Below, piece by piece: positions 30,487 through 45,971 of a DNA stretch of 64,000 bases. The position numbers and the translations under genes are program-made. How positions within the stretch are numbered: position 1 is the stretch's first letter; every line of letters begins with the position of its first letter. The DNA is from Neelides folsomi (taxonomy: Eukaryota; Arthropoda; Collembola; Neelipleona; Neelidae). The stretch spans positions 100,112 to 164,111 of the forward strand of contig JAQGBZ010000122.1 of NCBI GenBank assembly GCA_034687125.1, in the 5' to 3' direction. The notes beneath the pieces are model-generated. The model was not told the DNA's origin and did no database searches. It was given only the letters and a program-made list of their open reading frames with translations.

Positions 30487-31940
30487 ATGAGATCTGTTTT
30501 ATTGTTTTGGTGTATATTAACAGTCATTTTTAAATGTGGACATTCACAATTCTTTGATCCAAACATGGACGATAATTCCTATTTGGAAAAGATTCAAGAT
30601 GATGTTTTACAAGAAGTTGAAGACTCCAAATTAGAATTAATGGACCAAGCAAAGATTGTTCAAGATATTACAAAAGTTTACATTGGAGCAAAACTGAAAG
30701 AAAATCTTTTCACCGTAAGAAAGTCTTTATATTCATTCCTTATAACATCCATAGCCGTTTGTTAATTGTTAATTATGTTTACATAAAATTACATCCTTAG
30801 ATGAATTTAATTTACTCATAACAAATATGCCAATATTATTTAATTAATCTAAGTAATTTCTGTATTTAGGCTCTTCGGGTCCTTGCAGAAAAAGAACTTG
30901 ATTCCATTTCCATGCAAGATCGCCCTCGACAGCCAAGACAAGAAGAAGAAGATGACGATGCTCCAGCCGCTTCAACAAGAAGAAATAACATCATTCCACA
31001 AGTAAAGAAATATTCAAGGATAATAGCAGAACAGAAGTTGTATTCATAAACAATACATCTTATACTTATAATATATTTATAATTCATTCTATATCTATTA
31101 AGGAATAATTATATTGATTTAATATTGTTCACATAGGTTGCTAGTTTGATCAAAGCCATTTTTGGTGGAAACATCAATTTAACTGCCTATGTTGAAGGAG
31201 CGAGTGTTTTGCTTCCCAAGCCAATTCATAATCAATTAGTCGGAGTAGTGAAATTGCTTGCAAATAACCCAAGTCCTTCAACAACAACCATCAAACCACC
31301 AACAACAATCCCAGTTGTCACAGCAGCATCCGTAAAGGCAGTTGAAGCTCTCGTGTCAACTATTCCAGTTCCAACACCTTCACCCCAACCAGTAAAATTG
31401 GAAACTGAAAAAGTGTCAACTCGGCGAACAACAACTGAAGATGATGAAGATGAGGACGAAGACGAGGACGAAACGGCCAGACGAGGACGACAAGATCCAT
31501 TAGGCCAAATTCTTAATTCTATTGGATCTCTCATTGGAGGAAGTAGTAACAGAAGACAAGCTGGTAAAATGATTTCTAATTAACGCATCATCATTACATG
31601 ATGCAACTAATGAGAATTTAATATATTTTACATTTATTTGTATTTTTTACTTAAATTCCTATTTATTTTTTAAGCTGCTGCACAAGCTGCTGCACAGGCG
31701 GCAATTTTAGCTGCTCAGACGACCGAAAGCGCAAGTGGGTTTGAAGAGGAAGCGAACAAGACAGCCACAGCGACAAATGCTAATGGAATTAACAACCTCA
31801 ATTTGGACACACTCAGCCAAGGTGTTAGGAATGGACTTGGAGATCTTCTTAAAATCATGCCAGACATTTTTAAAGGAGCAAGAGAGGCTTACAAACTTCT
31901 TGGAACTGTCACGGGTCTTTTTCAACGACTCGAAAACTAA
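30487..31940 (+). CDS. secreted protein 3 of the array (350 aa, unknown function)
   Basis: Four exons, 30487-30714, 30870-31001, 31137-31563 and 31675-31940, give 350 residues. The signal peptide is MRSVLLFWCILTVIFKCGHS. An acidic helical part follows (LEKIQDDVLQEVEDSKLELM), then a basic/acidic linker (DRPRQPRQEEEDDDAP). The first module is VASLIKAIFGGNINLTAYVE then PIHNQLVGVVKLL. A Thr/Pro/Val-rich linker with an Asp/Glu run and RRG/RR cleavage-like sites follows, then an Ala/Gln stretch (AAAQAAAQAAILAAQ). The C-terminal module is LGDLLKIMPDIFKGAREAYK. The closest relative is the gene at 37560-39185, which shares PQVA-L-AIF-G-NLT, Q-GV-KLL and FKGAREA. No Cys in the mature part. The Thr-rich linker could be O-glycosylated (inference). 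An AATAAA lies near 32019. Confidence 0.85.
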
Positions 31941-32701
31941 TTAATTCATTATTTTAATTATTACTACAAAAGTAATGTAAATCTAGTAAATTATAACTGT
32001 GATGGTTAAAAATGAAAAAAATAAAAAAATTATTATTTTGTAATCTTTTTTTAAACTTCATTTCACTCTGCTGTAAAGAAAATTAAATTCATTGTTAAAA
32101 TATTGATTTGGTGAAAATTGGATCATTAAGAGTCGTTTATATAAAACTACTTTTATATACAAAGTAGAGTAGACAATCGCATTTATCAACTGCATACCTA
32201 TATAACTTATACTTTATACAAATAACAGATATAATTTATTAAATAAATCTTCGAGGTCTGTTGAATTTCATAAAACCCATATATAATGTAAGTTTGTTCA
32301 TTAATGGAGTTATGTAGAATTGAAGAGAAATCATTTAACTTATTTTACTTTGAATGGCAAGTGGGAATTTGGGAATATTGAAAAGGCCTCACTGCCTTCA
32401 AAGTTTTCAAATAATAAAATAAACCCTGGTTTGTCTGCAGAGGAATGTATTAAAGTTACATAAAAGGGCATTCCCAATTTGGTTTGTTTAAAGGCAACTG
32501 AATGATAATTTGAAGTGAAGAGAAGTCGTTAGTCTTGAATTGTTATCGAACAATGTTCAATTGAGTAATGAATAATAATGATGAAGCTGGAATCGGAGTT
32601 AATTAGAATAATTTTCAGGATGAATTAACAGATCATTACACTTTCGGTCTCGTGGATCAATCCTGGTTTTTCCTTATAAGTACAGGAGTGAAAGTAGTTG
32701 A

Positions 32702-32709
32702 TATAAAAG
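32702..32709 (+). promoter_or_regulatory. TATA box of secreted protein 4
   Basis: TATAAAAG about 55 bases before the ATG at 32760; good consensus and spacing for a short leader. Confidence 0.65.
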
Positions 32710-32759
32710 GATTACGAGAAACCTCAGGTTCAGACTTCTCATCTTGAGCTGAGTCCAAA

Positions 32760-33782
32760 ATGAAGACTTTTTTCGCCATTGCCATCCTGGTCCAGGTGAG
32801 AATGAACCAAATGTATGTTCAATCATACCATGTTAAAAAGGGATTTCAAATGTATATTTATTGATGTAAAGGGAATATGCGGCTATCCTTATCCATTGGA
32901 TTCAAAATTCCACTCGGAGACTTCTTCGTCCCAACTCCAAATCAATGACATTGATAAGAGCATTAAAGACATCACAAAGACGATCATGTTCGTGGCCGAG
33001 TACGTGTATGACACCAATGAGGCTGTCCAATCAATCAAGAACGAGGTCAATCTGCTCCAATCAACCCTTTCAAAGAAACTGGTCAAAAGGTCACCGTCCA
33101 GTTCAATTGTCCAGAGAGAAGAACTCGCTTCAAAGGTTGAGAAAATGCTCGCTGTGGAAAATGTTCCTCAAGTGGAAGTTGCCAAAAAGGAACTGGAAGA
33201 CAAAATTCAAACAAATTTTATCAAAATGCTGTCGGCCATTATTGTAACAGGACCCGTTCATGTTCAACATAGAACACAAGACATTTTAAGAGTAAAATTC
33301 AAATATATATTTTAAATATATATACTATATATTAATTGAGTATTATAATTAATTAATTAATGGAATTAAATTAATTTATTAATTTATATTGATTCATCTT
33401 AGCTCATGAGAACAGTATTGAATGGAGAAATGGACTTTAAGCCCGTTATTCAAAAGCTCCCGTTCCTTCTCAGAGACAACGAAACAAATCAATTTGTCAT
33501 TCTTATGAAAACCATGCGAGAGGTAACGTTGAACCTATTTAGAAATTAAATCAATTCCTATAGTTCAACTTAAATTGGTTTCTAACAGTAAATGAATGTT
33601 TTAAAATTTAGAGCGAAAGAAATTCATTTTCGAGACAATTTGGTGGATTGAACAATCTCGACAAAATTGTGGACATTTTGGGAACCGTTGACTTGAAGGA
33701 AGTTTCTGGATTTCTTAAGGAACTCCCCGAACTATTTGAAGGAGTCGAAAGTGTCGTTGATGGTGTTGAAGAATACTTTTAA
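32760..33782 (+). CDS. secreted protein 4 of the array (248 aa, unknown function)
   Basis: Four exons, 32760-32795, 32872-33291, 33403-33522 and 33612-33782, all joined in phase 0, give 248 residues. Exon 1 encodes only the start of the signal peptide (MKTFFAIAILVQ) and the mature start is GICGYPYPLDSKFH. A long helical part follows (DIDKSIKDITKTIMFVAEYV), with a KKLVKRS dibasic site that could be cleaved. The first module is LMRTVLNGEMDFKPVIQKL then TNQFVILMKTM. The last exon encodes SERNSFSRQFGGLNNLDKIV and the C-terminal VSGFLKELPELFEGVESVVD. The P-x-L-F-x-G motif and the NQF motif tie it to the other members. Starting at 32760 gives a signal peptide and a good TATA distance. Confidence 0.85.
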
Positions 33783-35004
33783 TTAATTAAATATTTAAAA
33801 TAAAAAAATTTTGAATGTTGGAAATAAATACTTAAAAAACCCTTAATTTTCTCATGACATTATATTTTTTTAAATGTACAAAATTAAATCACATTACTTA
33901 TTAATATTATCATATACATATAAGTTTATAATAAGTGATTCAGAATTTCCAAAATATTTAAATCATCTAATTGTACATCTCGGAACAGTTAATTAATACG
34001 ATTATAACAAAATCACAAATGCAAAAACTTTCAATTACCTTGCACCGTTGCACCAGCAAACTAATTACATATAACATTACCATTTGTATATCGAACTTTA
34101 GTAAATAAAATCTGTAAATAAGTATTCATGTACTTACTAAAAGTTGTTTATATAATAAGTTATACAGTTACATATTATTATTATCTACATTAGAATCATT
34201 ATAAAAAATAATAGGTAATAAAATGTATTACATATGCGTACTAAAATATTGTGAATTGAATCACATGGCAGGAAGAAAGTGTGGCAATTTGGAATTTCTT
34301 TCTTAAAAAATGATTTTAATTTAAACCAAGTGGTTTGATCGAGTCAAATGTTCCTGCACCAACAAACCAATCCTTTTACATCTAAGAGATTCATATGAAT
34401 ATTTTATGCAATAAATTTTACCTACCGGCTACCATCAAAAGTTGTGTCTTATTGCTCCAATCCACGCATTTATCGCCCATATAAATAAATACGGGTAAAT
34501 ATGTAGATATATAATCTAACTATTTATATAATGTACATACCTAGTAAATATATTAAATATATATATATATATATTGAGGGGTGTTATCAGACTATTACAG
34601 CTACTGTGGATTTGAGTTTAAAAATGTTAAAAATGTTCATGAATTGTGATTAAATTTCAAATGATTTAGCAAAATGATTAAAGTAATATGGTTACACAAT
34701 CCACTTGGTTTACATTCATCTCCATAATTAGCTTGCATTCGAAATCCGTCATTTTGCCACGAGATCTGTAAAGTACTGAAGGCATTGAACGAACCTGTAC
34801 AAAATTAATTACCCCAAACGTTCCCTAATCAGCGATTTTTATTCGCATTGTTCTTCCGGCCAAACATGTGAGGATCGCAGGTGTTTGAAGACTTGAAGTA
34901 ATTGACCTGGGAACAATTGTCTCCATATTTCTATTGTGTGATGAAGTGAGATCTCCCAGAATGTTCTTTTGCCTAATTACAATTCTGACTCGATTGGAAA
35001 GACG
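33783..35004. other. AT-rich intergenic region
   Basis: An AATAAA at about 33823 probably ends the transcript of secreted protein 4. A short (AT)n run lies near 34557-34575. No gene seen. Confidence 0.6.
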
Positions 35005-35010
35005 TATAAA
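35005..35010 (+). promoter_or_regulatory. TATA box of secreted protein 5
   Basis: TATAAA, followed by AA, about 80 bases before the ATG at 35088, inside a locally G+C-richer promoter. Confidence 0.6.
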
Positions 35011-35087
35011 AACCGTAGGAGAAACCCTTGTGAGGACACAAACTCATTTGAGCAAGTTGAGAGGACTCACATCGACCAAAAGGAAAA

Positions 35088-35672
35088 ATGGAATCGAAAT
35101 ACTTGATCTTATTGGGACTTCTCCTGGGTTGTGCCGCCGAAGTAAGCGATTCCTTGTAAGCCATTAATGCTCAACAGATCTCATTTCAGGCCTATGGGCG
35201 ACCCAACAACAGAATCGACGATGAGACGAAGGTCCGCGATGCGAGACAAGCCCTTGAGAACGCTGCAGCTGCACTTCAAACCAATTTGATCGTGGCAATG
35301 AGGAACCTTGCCAACGCCTCTTCTGTGGCTGGAACCAACGTCAGTCGAGCGGCCTTGACCATGATGAGAGGTCTCGTCACCAACACGTTCTCACTTGCTG
35401 GAGTCGTCGGCTACATGCCACGTCTCATCTTCCTCGATGGGCCAACTCAATTCATCGAAACACTCCGACTCGTCCGAAGCAACCAAATCCGAGTTCCCAA
35501 TGATGTAGACTCTGCCATTGACACGCTCATCGCTTTTGCCAACCAGATGAGAGACTCGGGAATTGGCGACAACTTCACTCCGGCATTCACTTTCCTCCCG
35601 AACTTATTCACCGGAGTCGGAGATTTCCTCACCACATTCATTGACTCAGTTTTTACTTTTATTGGAAATTAA
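35088..35672 (+). CDS. secreted protein 5 of the array (178 aa, unknown function)
   Basis: Two exons, 35088-35141 and 35190-35672, joined in phase 0, give 178 residues. The signal peptide is MESKYLILLGLLLGCAAE. The mature part starts AYGRPNNRIDDETKVRDARQ and continues LENAAAALQTNLIVAMRNLA. The core is LVTNTFSLAGVVGYMPRLIF then PTQFIETLRLV, and the C-terminal module is FTFLPNLFTGVGDFLTTFID. It aligns with secreted protein 1 over almost its whole length, so the two are recent paralogues now 9 kb apart and in opposite orientation. Codon choice (CTC, ATC, GCC, AAC) is richer in C than in members 2, 3 and 6. An AATAAA lies at 35717. No known family recognised. Confidence 0.87.
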
Positions 35673-37503
35673 TCCACAGGAGTGTATAGAAACAAAACGA
35701 AATGACCAAAAAGTTCAATAAATACACTCAAGAATATTTTAACAACTTATTCATTTCCACAAACCCACTTTAAAAGTATTTTTACACATATTGTATTTTT
35801 ATAGTAACATGGCATAAATCCTGGAAACGTCCTAACTAGAGAATCCACCCGGTTATAATAATGTTTGTTAAATGTACAATTACCTTATATTCCATTTTTA
35901 TAAACTTAAATACAGATACTCTACTAGCTTATACTTTATTAATATTATTAATTTCCAACATATTTAAAATAAACCTTCTATTACTACTCCGAAAATAACT
36001 CTATATATTCACATACGAGAATAGGTAACATGAGTAAATATGGTAGTATAGGTATGTAGTAGATATATCTGATTGTAAGAAAAAGAAAAGGTTCTCATTT
36101 TCTTCTCTGATTCGCGTTCTTGAACCGTGCAGAAATCAGTGTGACACATGAGATGACTTCAGAGCACCTGACATTCAGAATATCCGTCTACTCACAATTT
36201 ACATTATAAGCCTTATACTGCCAACTGCCATCCTATTACCCCAAGACCCCAACCAATCCTCGATCTTTATAATCCCTGACAATTCCACCCAATAAACCCG
36301 AAAAAAACCCTCATACTTAAATACAAGCACTTTTATCCAATTCTAAACAAACAATAAGAGTAAATACAAATAATATACTAGGTATGTTATCCTACATATT
36401 ATACAAAAAATATCTAATATACATACATGTACGTATAAGTATGGATGATTATTGATATTATATGTTCATATAAGTAGTAATGTAGTAAACTAAATAGTAA
36501 GTATCCATGTATTACATAATATATGTTAAATATAGAGTAAATATATGAAAACTTCAAAAATACTACTAGTGCTCAATATAAAATATAAGGTACATTACAT
36601 GTATGTAAGTGTAGATACGGACCTTCATAGAGTAGACGATGCCATTACTATATAATGTAGTTATATAAGTATATGACCAAAATCGTGAAACAAATTGTTA
36701 ATGTATGTTCTTGATGGATGTTGGGACCATTTGTAAAATATGTGTTAGGACCTATTAATTAAAGATCAAATAAAATAAAACTTCTTGTTTTCCCTTTGTT
36801 CTCCTACAACAATTTTCCTTCATCTAACGTGCCACCAAATTCAACATTTCCCCTCTTTTAATTCCTCAAACAACATCTGTGACGTCAACGTCTTTTAAAT
36901 GCAGTTGTGCAAAGTTTAAATAATGTTTGAATATTTTTAAACAAGAAAAATAGACGAAAATTGATTTGGAAAGACAAAGATGGCGTGCAATATCTTTGTC
37001 CATTTTTTAAAATATATTTAAAGCCATGAATTTTGGAATCAATCATAAAATAGAAATTATTAAGAGTTATTGTTTTTATTATTATTTAAGTCATTTTGTC
37101 ATTTACTATTCTTATGATATGTCCAAACCTATAATAAACCATTTTAGTTGAATCGTGTTAAAATGGTTAATCCGATTTTATACATTGGTTATTGGTTCAT
37201 TAACATTGTTCATAAATTAATTATAAGGAACGGTATTTGTTAATAAATATCTGGACATATTACAAAACATTATTCTCCATTTTCTATTTTAATAGTGTTT
37301 TCTTAATGATCCAGTAATTAATTTTTTATTACCAATAAATGCAGATAAACAATAAATTCCTCAAAATCGTTCGTTGAACTTTCCACCTCAATCCTAACTA
37401 ATATTTTGGCATAATACTACAGATAATTAATAATGAATTTGTAATTGTGTCATTAATTGTTTTAGATGAGCTTCCTGGCTTATATTTTATTCTCATTCCA
37501 AAG
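35673..37503. other. AT-rich intergenic region
   Basis: No gene seen. A short hairpin (accatttta ... taaaatggt) lies at about 37138-37168 and might belong to a small degenerate inverted-repeat element between about 37115 and 37260. Confidence 0.5.
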
Positions 37504-37513
37504 TATATAAAAG
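37504..37513 (+). promoter_or_regulatory. TATA box of secreted protein 6
   Basis: TATATAAAAG about 50 bases before the ATG at 37560. Confidence 0.65.
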
Positions 37514-37559
37514 CCAGGATGAAGAGAAAAAACCATTTTTATATATTAGGAACGTTGCG

Positions 37560-39185
37560 ATGATTTGTATTAGATCTTCAATTTATTTTTCCCTCTTCTT
37601 CCTCATTTTTCAATATAATCATGTAAGTAATTTCATTTTCCTATTTTACAACTCATTTCATGCGAAATTGAAATGAAAAAAAGAAAAATTGGTTTCTATA
37701 GGTGTCAGCAAATTCTAAAATTTCCAAAGATGCGAATGAAAGAAGTAAGAGAGAATTTCACAAAAGAATTCTCACAGAAGCAGAAGAAGAACTTGCAAAT
37801 GAAGCTCGTTCACAAATTGTCCATGTCATGGAAAAAAATTTAATTCGAGTAAGTCTGAAGTCAAATATGAGTTAAATACAATTCAAGTTTTTACCTAATT
37901 TAAACTTACTTTAAGTTGTTTGCCATCATAAGTCATCAAAAAGACTCAAAGGGAAGGCAAGACATTGAGGATATTGATGAAGACATCGTCGACGTGACTC
38001 CAAATCCAAATGTTCTTCCTCAAGTAGCTCAACTCTTAGGAGCCATTTTCTCTGGGAGCTTGAATCTCACAAGTGTACTTGACAGAACTTTTACCTTTGT
38101 TCCAAATGGTAAGTTTACAATCTTCACTATTCTCAACTTTGTCAAATTATGATAAATCATACAAGATTCTATATTCTATACAGGTATACTATACAGATTC
38201 TATGCAGGACTATAATATAATATCTGTATATATATGATGATTTATATAACCCCAATCTACTTATTAAAATACTACATAATAAGAATTTAATGTATTATAT
38301 AAATATATGTACTATATTTATTCACTCTCACAATTAGGTATGTTGGTAATATTTTCCTAACGAGTGAGTAATTGTGTATGGTTTACAAGTAAATTTGACC
38401 AATTTGATTTCTAGTTTGTTTTTTTGACCTTTTAAAAACAACCATTTAATGAATCATTCTTGATCTGTCGTACACTAAAAGACTTTGTAGATAAGTATGA
38501 CATTCAATGACATTAAATGAAATGGATTGTTTTGATTTAAACTTTAAAACAATTCTTTATTATTCCGAACGTCAAAACAATACTAATCTACATATCTTAC
38601 TTGTAACAAACAATGTTTCCAAAAAGGAAATAAAGTTTTAAATTTCGTATAAACATTATTATTTTATTTACATTAGCAATCCGAACACAATTCGAAGGCG
38701 TGTTCAAACTCCTTACTGGAAATCGAGGCGCAACGACTACAATTGCCCCTGTTATTGTCGAAAGTACAAAGGTTACTGAAAAGGTCAAAGAGGAACCAAC
38801 AGTTCCTTCAACATTAATAGTTGAGGAAACGACTCCAGTTTTAGACGAAGTTGTTAATAACACTGGTAAACAGAAAAGTCGATATCGAGTTAAAAGCAAA
38901 TCCACAACTCTTTCGCCCACTCTTGAAATCGATGACGACGAATTGCTGCGAATGGAAAAAGAAGTGATTGAAGAAGCAAGAGCTTATGAACCTTTTGTGA
39001 GAAACAAAGAACCAAGATTCTTCATAGAAGCTTTACAACAACTATTCACAAGGGTTGATTTTAACATGACAGAAATTGTTAAAACTGTTCCGAGTCTTTT
39101 CAAAGGAGCAAGAGAAGCCGTGGCACTTTTAGAGAATCTCGGACAGATTGATTTAGAAAACATTTTTGAAGAAGCAGACGATTGA
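37560..39185 (+). CDS. secreted protein 6 of the array (303 aa, unknown function)
   Basis: Four exons, 37560-37622, 37702-37848, 37916-38108 and 38677-39185, give 303 residues. Exon 1 is the signal peptide (MICIRSSIYFSLFFLIFQ). A charged helical part follows (HKRILTEAEEELANEARSQI), then an acidic linker, then the first module VLPQVAQLLGAIFSGSLNLT and IRTQFEGVFKLLTGN. A Thr/Val/Glu-rich linker (TTTIAPVIVESTKVTEKVKE) matches the TTTIKP linker of member 3. The C-terminal module is FTRVDFNMTEIVKTVPSLFK then GAREAVALLENLG. It is the closest paralogue of the gene at 30487-31940. The last introns of the two are not in equivalent places: member 3 has one before VASLIK, and this gene has one right after the FVPN motif. 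No Cys in the mature part. Confidence 0.86.
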
Positions 39186-39962
39186 AAAAGAAATATTTAT
39201 TATAATTTTACTTATTGCTTATTATTGTTATTACAGACACATTTATTTATTGCTGAAATTTCATTTTTAATTATTATTTAATCTCATCAACGGAAAATAA
39301 TATTTTAATAATGTGTGTCTGTATATCAATTTCTTCTGTACCTTTATACAATTATATTAGCAATTACCAAAAGACTAAATTAAGATAAACAATTAAACAT
39401 CGTCCCAATGATTTTAACGGGAATTATTAAATTGATAAAAAGTATGCGGTTTGAGTTAATTATTAAAATAAGCTTTATGCCATCAACCAGACAAACATAT
39501 TGCACATACATGCATTAGATACACATTTACAACGTAGGTATGTATGTATAAATTCATAGTAATTTAAATTATCAACCATTTTACAATCAAACACTGTAAT
39601 TGAATGTGAGCATTTTCTTAGAATATAAACTGATAAGAAACAATTGATAAAAAATATGATGAATGGTAATTATTTAAAATGTTAGTAGCGAGTTCTAACA
39701 TTGTAAAACTTTATCTTTTTCAACATCGTTAAAATTGTCATCACGTCATCAATCATTATTATCATCGTATATCTTCAACATTGAAATTACAAAATGAATC
39801 ACTCCATTAATCTCATTGAATCATAGAAATGTATCATTTTACTCTCTTTTAGCATCTAAAGGCTAAAGGAAAACAAATACTCATGATAATTAACAAATTA
39901 TGCATTTGTTTATTTTAAACATGCGACAGGAAAAATATTTTGAATAATCTAAACATTTCACT
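39186..39962. other. AT-rich intergenic region up to the hAT-like element
   Basis: Nothing seen apart from the left target duplication (atttcact, 39955-39962). Confidence 0.55.
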
Positions 39963-40584
39963 GGTTAGGGTAAAGATTCTGGGTACTGGAACGGGCACAT
40001 AAAACCCAAAAAGAGGCACATAGAACCCAAAAAGGGGCACATTGAACCCTTAAACGGGAACATAAAAAGTGGGCACATGTGCCCGAAAAGGGGCACGTGT
40101 GCCCTTTGGACCCAAACCGGGCACAATGTTCCTGAAAACGGGTTAAAAGTGAGCACATAGGACCCTGAAACGGGCACATCCTGAAAGGGGCACATTGGAC
40201 CCAAAATGGGTCTAAGGACGAGAGGGGCACATTGAACCCTATACTTAATTTCTAATCGTAAGATGTAGTAAACATAAATGTGATGTCCCCTTAAGGATCT
40301 AATCTAACAATAAGTTCAATTATGGAAAAAAATTAGTATAAAATGCGTATAAAATTTTTTCTGCATAAACTATATTCAACATTTATTTGTGATATAAGTT
40401 AATGTTATTATAATGCAGATTTGTGCCCATTTTAGTAGGTATATGCCCACTTTGTGTTTATGTGCCCGTTTGTGGACATGTGCCCTAAGGGTTCAATGGG
40501 TTTATGTGCCACATTTAGGGTTCAATGTGCCTCTTTTTGGGTTTTATGTACCCGTTCCAGTACCCAGATTCTTTACCCTGACCC
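39963..40584. mobile_element. hAT-like non-autonomous element (MITE) built of GGGCACAT-type repeats
   Basis: The element is flanked by a perfect 8-bp direct repeat, atttcact, at 39955-39962 and 40585-40592, the target-duplication length of the hAT superfamily. Its ends are inverted copies: agggtaaaga, then t/a, then tctgggtactggaacggg on both sides, followed by cacataaaaccc or tacataaaaccc. The left half is an array of short degenerate repeats of the type gggcacat plus gaaccc/aaaccc, and the right half has the inverted versions (atgtgccc, gggttcaatg). No transposase is present. The hAT assignment rests on duplication length; the end bases themselves are not diagnostic. Confidence 0.85.
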
Positions 40585-40592
40585 ATTTCACT

Positions 40593-41158
40593 AAATGATA
40601 ATTTATTTAATATCTACACATATCATTTTAATTACAATGTTCAATTACAATGTTTTGAGCTCCCGTAAGATAAATCCATATATGTAATTACTAATTATAT
40701 TTATGTATTTGTATTAAGAGCAAGAACATCCTAACATTACTAACTTACATTTTATTTATCTAATATAGAACGAAACCCATACTAGTGCCTCAAATACATA
40801 TATTTATCATTATTAATATCTAAGTAAATAGACCTATGAAATTAAATGTATAAATTTTTAAATTAGTGTGTAGGGTATATGTAAATTTAATTTAATTGTT
40901 ACAAAGGAAGTGTTGTGTATTAAAATTAGTAACGAGGTTGTGGGAGTGAAGGGCTGGGAAGCGTGAGAAAACTGTTCTTGGGTTGTGGGCAGTTGGGGCT
41001 GAGGCAACAAGTGGCTGTCGTAAAAAATAGTTCATTTCGACTCCCAAAGGAACTTCTGTGAAGAAGGGCCAAGTTTTTCCTTATCCGCCCACGCCCTGTC
41101 ACCTCTCGTCTCGCTATGTCATAAACTGAGGATCCTCTGCAACAAAATTGACATTAAA
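40593..41158. other. upstream region of the PAK gene
   Basis: AT-rich until about 40920, then a G+C-richer 230-base stretch that probably holds the promoter and 5' UTR of the kinase. Confidence 0.5.

Positions 41159-45971
<4,813 letters not shown>

Noticed and set aside
31232-31534. Minus-strand frame with a long Ser/Val-rich run
   Set aside because: It is the antisense reading of the Asp/Glu- and Thr-rich linker of secreted protein 3; the Ser run is the complement of GAC/GAA/GAT repeats.
39958-40230. Minus-strand frames rich in Cys/Pro/Phe (FWVLCA-type repeats)
   Set aside because: They arise from the GGGCACAT repeats of the hAT-like element; two overlapping frames look equally good, as expected for repeat DNA.
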